From Caldilinea sp. CFX5 (GTDB taxonomy: Bacteria; Chloroflexota; Anaerolineae; Caldilineales; Caldilineaceae): 64,000 nucleotides of DNA. The translations under genes and the position numbers were made by a program. The stretch lies in contig QWII01000013.1 of the NCBI GenBank assembly GCA_021405325.1, positions 1 through 64,000 of the forward strand, in the 5' to 3' direction. Position 1 is the first letter of the stretch. Each line of letters opens with the position of its first letter. This document shows positions 34,995 through 43,106 of this stretch, one piece after another. Below the pieces are notes generated by a model, which was given only the letters and a program-made list of their open reading frames with translations, ran no database searches and was not told where the DNA came from.

Positions 34995-35270
34995 CTTGTC
35001 AATCTTGTCAAAATGGCGAAAATGGTAAAGCAATGAATCGGTATACGACTACCCAAGTTGGGCAACGTCTCGGCCTGACACGCCAAACGATCATCACCCG
35101 CATCCATGACGGCGTGATCAAGGCCTACCGTGACCCTTACAACAATCGATTCTATGTGTTACCCGAAGATTTAGAAACGTATGCACAGAAAAGCGGCCTA
35201 CCGCTCTTCCCATTACCGGAGAAGACTAAAAGGTCAAAAGCAGAGAGTGAAAGACAAGTCGATTGACAAG
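34995..35270. repeat. 10-bp inverted repeat flanking the HTH gene
   Basis: CTTGTCAATC (34995-35004) and its exact complement GATTGACAAG (35261-35270) bracket the HTH gene. A second TTGTCA follows the first copy and GACAAG precedes the second copy. It could be a repressor site pair or ends of a small insertion. Confidence 0.45.
35033..35266 (+). CDS. Excisionase/MerR-type HTH protein
   Basis: From ATG 35033 the 77-residue product begins Y-T-T-T-Q-V-G-Q-R-L-G-L-T-R-Q-T-I-I-T-R, a winged HTH of the excisionase/MerR class. It continues with I-H-D-G-V-I-K-A-Y-R and F-Y-V-L-P-E-D-L-E-T-Y, the usual second half of that fold. The C-terminus is basic (K-T-K-R-S-K). The leader from the promoter is about 40 nt and holds two TTGTCA words, possible autoregulatory sites. 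A tRNA-Leu gene lies 270 nt away, which would suit an integrated element, but I find no integrase. It probably controls its divergent neighbour. Confidence 0.75.
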   Translation: MNRYTTTQVGQRLGLTRQTIITRIHDGVIKAYRDPYNNRFYVLPEDLETYAQKSGLPLFPLPEKTKRSKAESERQVD

Positions 35271-35534
35271 CTTTGAAGAAGCACCCAACGCCCAACGTTG
35301 GTAAACATTGCAGAAAAACTGAAACCGCGAAGAGCGCTGACTCTACGTCAATAAAGAGCCAGTATCGTTCGTCGCGTCATTCCCCCCAAAAAAGTAGCGC
35401 CGCCTCCCAAGCCAGAAGACCGGCGCCACTACCCAGCACCTTAACAACAGAATACAAAGTACCTATTGCCAAGTTGTCGTTATTGAATTACTAGACCGTC
35501 AAGTCATCCTCAACGGCCTAACAACTCTGTTTAG
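35267..35534. other. Intergenic stretch without a supported gene
   Basis: No SD-supported reading frame is visible. A weak inverted repeat (GCGCCG ... CGGCGC, about 35397-35427) is the only structure noticed. Confidence 0.4.
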
Positions 35535-35620
35535 TGGTGCCCCTACTCCGATTTGAACGGAGACGCCCATCCGGGCACAGGCCCTCAACCTGCCGTGTAT
35601 GCCAGTTCCACCATAGGGGC
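35535..35620 (-). tRNA. tRNA-Leu(GAG)
   Basis: Read on the minus strand: acceptor GCCCCTA pairs with TAGGGGC, then discriminator A and encoded CCA (35537-35535). The T arm is TCCG-TTCAAAT-CGGA. The anticodon loop TTGAGGG gives anticodon GAG (Leu, CUC codons). A long variable arm (CCCGGATGGGC) makes it a class II tRNA, as expected for Leu. Confidence 0.95.
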
Positions 35621-35712
35621 GCAACAACAATGCTAATAGTATAGCACCTTCCTGCGAAAAGTCAAATTGCGAAAAGTCAAAATTGAAGGGAAACGTTGTA
35701 CATTTGATTGGA

Positions 35713-35765
35713 TAGTTGGTTCGTGCGTTGGTTTCGACAAGCTCAACCAACGCACGAACCAACTA
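35713..35765. repeat. Perfect 21-bp palindrome with TCGACAAGCTC loop
   Basis: The arm at 35713-35733 is the exact complement of 35745-35765. The loop is TCGACAAGCTC and the inner stem GTTGGTT/AACCAAC. A second copy with the same core but different outer arms is at 45260-45312. Nothing else is seen between 35621 and 35885 except a weak ACACT/AGTGT palindrome near 35790. Confidence 0.85.
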
Positions 35766-35885
35766 TCTTCCGCACTTCTTGCACATTTCTAACACTTTGC
35801 TAGTGTAAGATCAGCCTTTGATAGGGTAAAGTCAGGGCAACTTCTTTTGAAGGATGATTGCATTTTCTAGTTGAGGAGCCCTTTT

Positions 35886-37805
35886 ATGACGGAACCAGTG
35901 ACCGCTGCACCAGAATCACTTGAATATCGTACTGAAGTCAAGCAATTACTCGACATTCTTGCCCATTCGCTTTACACTGACCGCGAAATCTTTTTGCGCG
36001 AACTTATCTCCAATGCTTCCGATGCGTTAAACCGCATTCAATTTGAGCAGTTGACCAACCACGATGTGCTGGATCACGACCGCGAGTTGGCGATCCACAT
36101 TGCCGTGGACAAAGAGGCCAAGACGATCACCATCGCCGATAGCGGCATTGGGATGAATCACGACGAACTGATCCAAAACCTGGGCACCATTGCTCATTCA
36201 GGCGCCAAAGCCTTTCTCTCCAATGCCGGTGAGGGCAACAAAGCCAGCCTGGAAGAGATCATCGGCCAGTTTGGCGTCGGTTTCTATTCGGTCTTTATGG
36301 TGGCCGCCGAAGTGACCGTTACCTCCCGCTCCTATCGCCCCGACGACCGGGCGTGGACCTGGCAATCGACCGGCGACAGCCGCTTTACGCTAACACCGGC
36401 GGAGAAAACAGATCGCGGCACGACGATTTTGATCAAGCTCAAGGAAGATGCCGACGAATTTGCCAACAACTGGCGCATTGAGCAGATCATCAAGAAGCAT
36501 TCGGACTATGTCTCCTTCCCCATCTACTTGCAGGAAGACAAAACCGAGGGTGAACCGACCGAAAAGGTGGTCAACCGCCGCACGGCGCTCTGGCGGCAGT
36601 CGGCGGCGCAGGTGAAGCCGGAAGAGTACAAAGAGTTCTACCACCAACTCACCTATGACATGGGTGATCCGCTGCTCCATATCCATCTGGTGGCCGATGC
36701 GCCGGTCAACTTGCGCAGCATTCTCTTTGTGCCGGCCAAGCGCGATCGCACCCTCTTTACCATGCAGAGCGATCATGGCTTGCGCCTCTACTCGCGCAAG
36801 ATTTTGATTCAGCAGCGCAACAAGGATCTGCTGCCCGAATATTTCCGCTTTATCGAAGGTGTGGTCGATTCGGAAGATCTGCCGCTCAATGTCTCGCGTG
36901 AAATGGTGCAGAGCAACCCGGTCTTGCGCCAGATGCGCCGGGCGCTCACCAACCGTCTTTTCCGCGATCTCAAGAATCTGGCCGAAAACGACGAGGAAAA
37001 GTATCTTACCTTCTGGCATGAATTTGGCGTCTTTATGAAAGAGGGCGTCGCCTCTGATCCGGCCAGCCACGAGCATCTGGTCGAACTGTTGCGCTTCCAA
37101 AGCACCAAGAGCAGCGAGGCCAAACCGTGGACAACGCTCAAGCAATACAAGGAGCGTATGGGCAGCGAGCAGAAGGCGATCTACTATGTGTTGGGCGAAA
37201 ACCTGAAATCAGTCGAGCGCAGCCCCCATCTCGACTACTTCCGCGCCAACAACCTTGAGGTACTGTACCTGATCGACCCGATTGACGGCTTTATGACCTC
37301 CATGTTGCGCGATTATGATGGCACGCCGTTAAAGAATGTCGATGACGCCGGTCTCGACCTGCCCAAGAGTGAAGAGGAGAAGAGAGCCGACGAAGCCAAA
37401 CCCTCGGTGGCGCAGGATGAGTTTGAGCGGCTGGTCGAACGCTTCAAGACGGTGTTGGGCGATCGCGTCACCGATGTGCGCGAGTCGAAGCAACTGGTCA
37501 ACAGCCCCTGTCGTCTGGTCTCGCCGGAAGATAGCTTTGATCGCGATCTCCAGCGCATTCGCCGCTTGACGGAACAGAATTATGAATTGCCCCGTAAGTT
37601 GCTGGAACTGAACCGCCGTCACCCCATGGTGGTCAATCTGGCGCAACTGGTAACCAAGGGCAATGCCGATGGGATTGTCGATGCCGCCATTGGTCAACTC
37701 TTTGACAATGCGCTGCTGTTGGAAGGCATTAGCCCCAACCCGGCAGATATGGTAGAGCGCATTCAGACGCTCATGGAAACGGCTGTCGCCGCGCGTGCTG
37801 GTTAG
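35886..37805 (+). CDS. htpG: Chaperone HtpG (Hsp90)
   Basis: TTGAGGAG ends 7 nt before ATG 35886, so the in-frame TTG at 35871 is part of the SD. The 639-residue length is normal for HtpG. GHKL ATPase motifs are clear: [10 protein letters not shown] (about 37-46), D-S-G-I-G-M (about 86), G-Q-F-G-V-G-F-Y-S (about 129) and G-T-T-I near 180. Middle-domain motifs such as L-P-L-N-V-S-R-E-M are present, and the C-terminal dimerisation domain is complete. HtpG is a cytosolic ATP-dependent chaperone for stress-damaged client proteins. No CIRCE element is visible upstream. Confidence 0.97.
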   Translation: MTEPVTAAPESLEYRTEVKQLLDILAHSLYTDREIFLRELISNASDALNRIQFEQLTNHDVLDHDRELAIHIAVDKEAKTITIADSGIGMNHDELIQNLGTIAHSGAKAFLSNAGEGNKASLEEIIGQFGVGFYSVFMVAAEVTVTSRSYRPDDRAWTWQSTGDSRFTLTPAEKTDRGTTILIKLKEDADEFANNWRIEQIIKKHSDYVSFPIYLQEDKTEGEPTEKVVNRRTALWRQSAAQVKPEEYKEFYHQLTYDMGDPLLHIHLVADAPVNLRSILFVPAKRDRTLFTMQSDHGLRLYSRKILIQQRNKDLLPEYFRFIEGVVDSEDLPLNVSREMVQSNPVLRQMRRALTNRLFRDLKNLAENDEEKYLTFWHEFGVFMKEGVASDPASHEHLVELLRFQSTKSSEAKPWTTLKQYKERMGSEQKAIYYVLGENLKSVERSPHLDYFRANNLEVLYLIDPIDGFMTSMLRDYDGTPLKNVDDAGLDLPKSEEEKRADEAKPSVAQDEFERLVERFKTVLGDRVTDVRESKQLVNSPCRLVSPEDSFDRDLQRIRRLTEQNYELPRKLLELNRRHPMVVNLAQLVTKGNADGIVDAAIGQLFDNALLLEGISPNPADMVERIQTLMETAVAARAG

Positions 37806-37885
37806 CAAATTTTCGCATAACGCCTTCCTGTTGCAAGCAGAGCGAATTCTAATTTACACAGATAGGGAGAAACACTGACGAAAAA

Positions 37886-37918
37886 CCGTGTGCTGCCACC
37901 TTTGACGGCAGCACACGG
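37886..37918. terminator. Bidirectional hairpin between htpG and the aminotransferase gene
   Basis: CCGTGTGCTGCC (37886-37897) pairs perfectly with GGCAGCACACGG (37907-37918) over a 9-nt loop, between convergent genes. Just upstream, TTTACACAGATAGG (37853-37866) matches the arm of the repeat at 59534. Confidence 0.8.
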
Positions 37919-37999
37919 CCATCACACCTGCTATTTTGCTGCCGACGAAGGCGCAACAGCTAACCCTAGAGTAAGCAACATCGTAGCTTGAGAAGCGGA

Positions 38000-39298
38000 T
38001 TACTCTTGCAACGCCGCTTCGACAGCCTGGAGCGTCTTTGTCAGCTGTTCTTCCGTATGCGCCGCCGAAAGATACCAGACCCCCCGTTCGATCAGGCGCA
38101 CGCCGCGCCGCAACATGGCAACACAGAAACGGCTGTACCGCTCCTTGTCACAATGGAGCGCATAGTCGCGATAGTCGCGAATGGCCGCTAGTTCAGTAAA
38201 GGAAACATGAAAAGCCGTGGGCAACCCCTGGACATGGAGCGGTAAGCCAAGCCGTTGACCAATTGCACGAATGCCCTCGATCAAGTAGGCGCCGTTCTGC
38301 TCCAGTTGGCGGTAGATGGCGCCATCCTCTTTTTCCAATTCAGCCATCGCCGCCGCTGAGGCCGCCATAGCGATCACATTGCTGTTGAAGGTGCCGGAAT
38401 GATTCACCCCCTGGGCAAAGCGGATCATATAGTCCCGTTTACCAACCAAGGCGGCGTTGGCAAAACCACCCGCCATCGCCTTGGCAAAGCTGGCTAAATC
38501 CGCCGTGACGCCAAAGCGCCCCTGCGCCCCCTGTAAGCCTAAGCGGAACCCGGTGATCGTTTCATCAAAATAGAGCAACGCGCCATATTGATCACAGAGC
38601 CGGCGCAAACCGGCCAGAAAGCCCGGTTCGGGTGGAATGGCGCCGGTGTTGCACATCATCGCCTCGGTCATCACAGCGGCGATCTGGTTGCCATGCTCGG
38701 CAAAGAGCTGCTCGACCAAGGCCAGATCATTCCACGGCAGGACAAAAAAATCGTCCAGGGCGCTGAGCGTTTGCCCCGGCGTACCGGGGAGAACATTGGG
38801 GTGCTCGCGCGGGCCAGCTTTGTCCATGGGCGGGGCAACGCTGATCAACACATTGTCATACCAGCCATGATAATGACCTTCAAAGCGCAAAATTTTGGTG
38901 CGCCCGGTGATGGCCCGCGCCAGCCGCATGGCCGCCTGCACCATCTCCGAGCCGCTTAGGCCAAAGCGACACAACTCGGCGCCGGGAATCAGCGCCGTCA
39001 TCTTTTCGGCGACGGTGATCTCCAGTTCATGTTGACCGGCGAAAAGCTGCCCCTTTTGCATGGCGGCATTGACGCCGGCCAACACGGCCGGGTGCGAATG
39101 GCCCAGAATCATGGGGCCTTGGCCCAAGACATAGTCGATATAGCCATTGCCGTCGACATCATAGATCATGGCGCCGGCGGCGCGTTCAAAGAAGAGGGGC
39201 AACGGCTTGGTCAGCAAACGCACATTGCTGCTCACCCCACCGGCCAACGACTCTTTTGCTCGCTCAAAGAGTTCTTGTGAGCGTTGCCATTGGTGCAT
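38000..39298 (-). CDS. Class III PLP aminotransferase, HemL-like
   Basis: AAGGAA lies 6 nt before the ATG. The protein matches the glutamate-1-semialdehyde aminomutase group of fold-type I enzymes: G-G-V-S-S-N-V-R near residue 20, Y-D-V-D-G-N-G-Y-I-D near 46, F-D-E-T-I-T-G-F-R at 244-252 and the PLP lysine Lys273 in F-A-K-A-M-A-G-G. True HemL makes 5-aminolevulinate; the 432-residue length fits. But it is paired with an ATP-grasp ligase 38 nt upstream and no other haem gene is nearby, so an aminotransferase or aminomutase acting on another amino acid is at least as likely. Confidence 0.85.
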   Translation of the reverse strand: MHQWQRSQELFERAKESLAGGVSSNVRLLTKPLPLFFERAAGAMIYDVDGNGYIDYVLGQGPMILGHSHPAVLAGVNAAMQKGQLFAGQHELEITVAEKMTALIPGAELCRFGLSGSEMVQAAMRLARAITGRTKILRFEGHYHGWYDNVLISVAPPMDKAGPREHPNVLPGTPGQTLSALDDFFVLPWNDLALVEQLFAEHGNQIAAVMTEAMMCNTGAIPPEPGFLAGLRRLCDQYGALLYFDETITGFRLGLQGAQGRFGVTADLASFAKAMAGGFANAALVGKRDYMIRFAQGVNHSGTFNSNVIAMAASAAAMAELEKEDGAIYRQLEQNGAYLIEGIRAIGQRLGLPLHVQGLPTAFHVSFTELAAIRDYRDYALHCDKERYSRFCVAMLRRGVRLIERGVWYLSAAHTEEQLTKTLQAVEAALQE

Positions 39299-39336
39299 TG
39301 AATCTTCCTTTCATTTGTTAGTTTTTGAAGCTCTTT

Positions 39337-40581
39337 TTACCCGATTACCAAATCAAACTCCGGCACAATGGAAAAGGTGAGTTTGCTATGCGCCTGGCGC
39401 AAAGCCGCTTCCACCGCGCCCGGCGTTTCGCCTTTGGCAAAGATAAAACCGAGATAACTCTCCCCTTCGGGCAGGGGGGTGATCGGGTAATTGATGCGGG
39501 CCGTGATTTCAACGCCTTCGATTAGCGGAGTGGCCAGCGCGGCATCAACCCCATCGACTCGTTGCAAAATGCCGGCAGCGGGGATGGGGATCATCATGAC
39601 GCCGGCAGCGCGTTGCTCCCGTGTGGTGGAGAGCAGCGGCAACCCACATGCCTGGCGCAGGATCAACTCTTCCAACGACTCATCAACGCCAAAGCGCAGC
39701 ACCTGGGAACAGAGACCACCAATTGAACGTCCCGCCACCTCCAACATCCACGGCCCCCGTTCATTGACCCGCAACTCGGCATGAACCGGCCCCATCTGCA
39801 AACCCAGTGCACGCGCGGCTTGCGCCACGGTGTCGGCAATCGCCTGTTGGGTAGCAGGGGGTAGACGGGACGGAGTGACATAGATCGTCTCTTCAAAGAA
39901 GGGGCCATCGAGCGGGTCGGGTTTATCAAAGAGCGCCAACACCAACAGGCGACCGTTGTCGAGCATCCCTTCCAGCGCCACTTCAAAGCCGGGGATAAAA
40001 TCTTCAACCAAATAGGCTGTGGGCTGCCCATCGGCTTGCTCCTGCTGGAGCATCTGCGTCAGGCGTTGTACGGCGGCGACAAATTCGGTTGGATTGTCGG
40101 CACGGATCACCCCGCGGCTGCCATTGAGGTTGAGCGGTTTGACAACACAGGGATAATCAACTTGGGCGGCAACGCTTGGTGGCGGCTGATCGGTGGTAAA
40201 GCGACGAAAGACCGGGCAGGGCACGCCCCCCGCGGCCATCAGGGTGCGCATCTTGTATTTATCACGCGCGGCTTCGGCTGCCACTGGTGAATTATAGGGC
40301 AAACCCAGCCGTTCGCTAGCGCGGGCCGCCAACAAGGAGCCACTGTCATCAATGCCCAAAATGGCCTGCACCGGTTGGCGGCTGTGAAAATCACGAATGG
40401 CTTGAATCGCCCCTTCGGTGTCGTTGAAATCAATACCCAATGGGCAATGCCAATAGTCGGCCAGCGCTTTGGTCATGTCAATGGCCTGGACAACCGCAAT
40501 GCCTAAACGCGCCGCAGCTTGCAAAAAAGCATCGCCACGATAGCTACGGGCGGTGGTGAGGAGAAGAATGCGTTGCGTCAT
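39337..40581 (-). CDS. ATP-grasp carboxylate-amine ligase
   Basis: The 414-residue protein has the three-part ATP-grasp layout: a Rossmann-like N-terminal part (I-L-L-L-T-T-A-R-S-Y-R-G; A-I-L-G-I-D-D-S-G-S-L-L-A), the ATP-binding part with A-A-R-D-K-Y-K-M-R and Y-P-C-V-V-K-P-L-N-L-N-G-S-R-G-V, and the metal-binding part (G-P-V-H-A-E-L-R ... W-M-L-E-V-A-G-R-S-I-G-G). It is closest to the L-amino acid ligase (BacD/YwfE-type) group, which joins two amino acids or amidates a carboxylate. It lies upstream of the HemL-like aminotransferase in a probable two-gene operon. The substrate is unknown. Confidence 0.85.
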   Translation of the reverse strand: MTQRILLLTTARSYRGDAFLQAAARLGIAVVQAIDMTKALADYWHCPLGIDFNDTEGAIQAIRDFHSRQPVQAILGIDDSGSLLAARASERLGLPYNSPVAAEAARDKYKMRTLMAAGGVPCPVFRRFTTDQPPPSVAAQVDYPCVVKPLNLNGSRGVIRADNPTEFVAAVQRLTQMLQQEQADGQPTAYLVEDFIPGFEVALEGMLDNGRLLVLALFDKPDPLDGPFFEETIYVTPSRLPPATQQAIADTVAQAARALGLQMGPVHAELRVNERGPWMLEVAGRSIGGLCSQVLRFGVDESLEELILRQACGLPLLSTTREQRAAGVMMIPIPAAGILQRVDGVDAALATPLIEGVEITARINYPITPLPEGESYLGFIFAKGETPGAVEAALRQAHSKLTFSIVPEFDLVIG

Positions 40582-40749
40582 CGACCATCCAATCTTTTGC
40601 GTACCGATTTACTTCTACAACGAACTACCCAACTACCCAACGGCAAATCCATTGCACATCCTATTCTTTTTCGTTTATTTTGAAAGGGCGTCGTAAGCCC
40701 TCGACACTTTTCATTGCCAAAATCGATTATAGATTATCGGAAAATCCCA

Positions 40750-40778
40750 TTGACAAAATCTTAAGAAGGATATATGAT
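40750..40778 (+). promoter_or_regulatory. Sigma-70-type promoter of the PKD protein gene
   Basis: TTGACA (40750-40755), 17-nt spacer, TATGAT (40773-40778). It implies a leader of about 170 nt before the ATG at 40957. The rest of the divergent gap (40582-40749) shows only a short tandem AACTACCC repeat near 40622. Confidence 0.82.
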
Positions 40779-40781
40779 ATA

Positions 40782-40842
40782 GGCAGCCGTGCAAGTTGGC
40801 AAGCAATCCGTGGCTGCTATCCAATCGGCAGCCAACCACGCA
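40782..40842 (+). promoter_or_regulatory. Leader with two mutually exclusive hairpins
   Basis: GCAGCC near 40783 can pair with GGCTGC near 40815. The same GTGGCTGC can instead pair with the downstream GCAGCCaaCCAC near 40830-40842. Alternative pairing of one central strand is the layout of attenuators and riboswitches. No known riboswitch consensus is recognised. Confidence 0.4.
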
Positions 40843-40956
40843 GTAATCGCGCACAATTTCTATTATAACGCAAAACCAACAAAATACCATTGAGCCAAAA
40901 GCTCGTTAACTTACCAATATTGTCACATCATCACGATCAAGTTAAGGAGAACCATC

Positions 40957-42879
40957 ATGCCCCCACGCCGTTATGTTGCGTTTGCTGCCCCCCTGATCCT
41001 GTTCTTCTGGTTGATGATTTATCAAATCCCCAGCCAATCGTTTGCCCAAGTGGTTACACAAAGTAATGGTGAGTTTGCCCAAGCGCAAGCCACCATGCAA
41101 GCTTCAGCCGCGCTGAATGTGGAATTAGTGGCAATCAATAATGGGCCAAAACAAGTCGGGCAGACGGTCACCTTTACGGCTGTGGTTCTCAGCGGCCCGA
41201 CCCATAACCTCACCTTCTACTGGGACTTTGGCGATGGCAACACAGAGAAAGGGCGTGTGGTGCAGCATACGTACGCCCAAGTCGGCACCTACAAAGCCAC
41301 AGTGATCGCTTCTGACGGGATTCACGGGACACAGGCCGAAACCTATGTGCAGATTGTGCCGCCGCCGCCCCCACCCGATCCCGTACAGCCGATTGAAGGA
41401 TTGATGGCTACCGGCAATTCGCCCACCATTGCCGGTAATCCCACCAACTTTGTAGCAACGATCAAAAGAGGCACCTTTGTCAGCTATGAGTGGGATTTTG
41501 GTGACGGGCATAAGCAGATCGGTGGCAGTTCGATTAGCCATGTTTACGATTTGCCCGGCGATTACCCGGTGACGGTCACGGCCAGTAATAGCAAGGGTAA
41601 AGTAGTCTACCCATTTTGGGTCTGGATCTTTGATGCGCCGCCGCGCGGCCTACGGATTGTCGGCCCTGCCGAAGGCAACATCGATGAGCCGGCTACCTTC
41701 ATCGCCACCATTGAAGGCGGCACTGATGTGAAATTTGAGTGGGTTTTTAGTGATGGCAATATCTGGAATGATCCGAACCCTGATCGACTGGTGCGGAAGT
41801 CCTCACGCACCCATCTCTTTCAAGATGCCCGGTTGCATAGTGTCACTGTCTTTGCCAGGAATAACGCCGGTACAATTTCGGCCAAGGCCACGATCCTGAT
41901 CAAGGACAAATTGCCGACGATTGTCACAATTGATAGCAACAGTCCGGTAGTGCTTGGCGATCCCATGGAGTTTACGGCTTTTGTCCGTAGCAACACAGCG
42001 GTAGTAGGCGAATGGCGGTGGGGTGACGGCTTTTCCGAGCAGGCCAAGCTGACAGCAGGCACGGAAAATTCACCAATTAAAGAATTTCGCGCAAGTCATG
42101 TATACACGCGCGATGGTAATTTCGTTGTCACATTTTTTGCGCGGAATTCAGGCGGTGTTGTGAGTAAAGAAAGCATTGTTTCGGTTATTCCAGTTGGCGG
42201 TTTTGTGCCTGTACCGGTTGTGCTTTCTTACCAAGCGCCACAGTTGCGCGCCGGACAAACCATTACCTTTTCGGTGCCGCTGGACATCCAGAAATATGGG
42301 TGCCGCTGGGACTTTGGCGATGGCACGATCTCAGAATTTCCAAGTAAACCCATAGTCGCCCATGCTTATAAAACGGCAGGGAGTTATCTTGTTGTTGCAC
42401 GTTGTCGGTTATCCGTGAATCCAGGGGAAGAATTTGAAGGTAAACTCATTATCTACATCGGTGTCGATTTATATATGCCGCTGCTCCGCGATCCAAGACC
42501 GTCACCAACGCCAACCTCTGGCGGACCAGGCGCCCCAGCCGGCGAGCCAACCGTGCTGCCAACACCGACGGCGACAGCAACCATAACGCCCACCACAACG
42601 CCTATTCCACCAGAGACGGCGACGCCAACCGCAACGGCCACGGAAACGTTGACGCCCGTGCCAGTTGAAACACCGACAGCGACGCCAACGGAGACGCCAA
42701 CCGTGCTGGTGATCGAGACAGCGACAGAAACACCGACGGAGACCCCCACACCGCCGGTGATCGAGACGGCGACGGAGACGCCGACGGCAACCCCAACCTT
42801 GCTGTTGACTGAGCCGACGGCCGAAACACCGACCGAGACCCCGACCACGATTCCCGGCGGCACCATTCCGCAGCCATAG
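40957..42879 (+). CDS. Secreted PKD-repeat protein with Thr/Pro-rich tail
   Basis: AAGGAG lies just upstream of the ATG. Residues 1-31 are a signal peptide ending S-F-A-Q. Five PKD-type beta-sandwiches follow, each with the core W-D-F-G-D-G or a variant (F-Y-W-D-F-G-D-G, Y-E-W-D-F-G-D-G, F-E-W-V-F-S-D-G, G-E-W-R-W-G-D-G, C-R-W-D-F-G-D-G). The last about 125 residues are T-P-T-A-T/T-P-T-E-T repeats that probably span the wall. There is no LPXTG or TM segment after the tail, so anchoring is unclear. It is likely a surface adhesin or structural protein. A 33-bp-stem hairpin ends the gene. Confidence 0.85.
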   Translation: MPPRRYVAFAAPLILFFWLMIYQIPSQSFAQVVTQSNGEFAQAQATMQASAALNVELVAINNGPKQVGQTVTFTAVVLSGPTHNLTFYWDFGDGNTEKGRVVQHTYAQVGTYKATVIASDGIHGTQAETYVQIVPPPPPPDPVQPIEGLMATGNSPTIAGNPTNFVATIKRGTFVSYEWDFGDGHKQIGGSSISHVYDLPGDYPVTVTASNSKGKVVYPFWVWIFDAPPRGLRIVGPAEGNIDEPATFIATIEGGTDVKFEWVFSDGNIWNDPNPDRLVRKSSRTHLFQDARLHSVTVFARNNAGTISAKATILIKDKLPTIVTIDSNSPVVLGDPMEFTAFVRSNTAVVGEWRWGDGFSEQAKLTAGTENSPIKEFRASHVYTRDGNFVVTFFARNSGGVVSKESIVSVIPVGGFVPVPVVLSYQAPQLRAGQTITFSVPLDIQKYGCRWDFGDGTISEFPSKPIVAHAYKTAGSYLVVARCRLSVNPGEEFEGKLIIYIGVDLYMPLLRDPRPSPTPTSGGPGAPAGEPTVLPTPTATATITPTTTPIPPETATPTATATETLTPVPVETPTATPTETPTVLVIETATETPTETPTPPVIETATETPTATPTLLLTEPTAETPTETPTTIPGGTIPQP

Positions 42880-42889
42880 TAACACCATT

Positions 42890-42959
42890 AGGGCTTAGGC
42901 AAGACGCAGCGTAGGGGCATGATAGTTCATGCCTCTACGCTGCGTCTTGCCTAAGCCCT
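42890..42959. terminator. 33-bp-stem hairpin after the PKD gene
   Basis: The arms 42890-42922 and 42927-42959 are complementary except for one mismatch, around a TAGT tetraloop. This is much longer than a normal terminator. Confidence 0.85.
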
Positions 42960-43031
42960 GACCATGTCTATCAGTGGCGGCAAAATTAGCCGAAACCCAC
43001 GGCAAGCTGCTACACTATAGTAATCGAATCA

Positions 43032-43073
43032 GCACAAAGAGCGGCGAGTTTGGCAACTCGCCGCTCTTTGTGC
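43032..43073 (+). promoter_or_regulatory. Perfect 19-bp hairpin in the rimO leader
   Basis: The arms 43032-43050 and 43055-43073 are exact complements around TGGC. It ends 33 nt before the rimO ATG. It may be an upstream terminator or an attenuator. Confidence 0.7.
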
Positions 43074-43106
43074 AACGCGTCAGGGAGTAAGTGAGAGCAA
43101 GCGGTT

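Noticed and set aside
35273..35494. 73-codon + frame after the HTH gene
   Set aside because: It starts at TTG without an SD and its composition is not protein-like. Left as intergenic.
35033..35620. An integrated element at tRNA-Leu
   Set aside because: An excisionase-like HTH protein is next to the tRNA, but no integrase and no repeat of the tRNA 3' end are seen.
40782..40842. A known riboswitch (c-di-GMP, cobalamin, SAM) in the PKD leader
   Set aside because: None of the conserved cores I know could be found; only alternative hairpins remain.
42453..42888. Open frames opposite the Thr/Pro-rich tail of the PKD protein
   Set aside because: Low-complexity Val/Gly/Ser or Arg/Gly text mirrors the repeats; no start signal.
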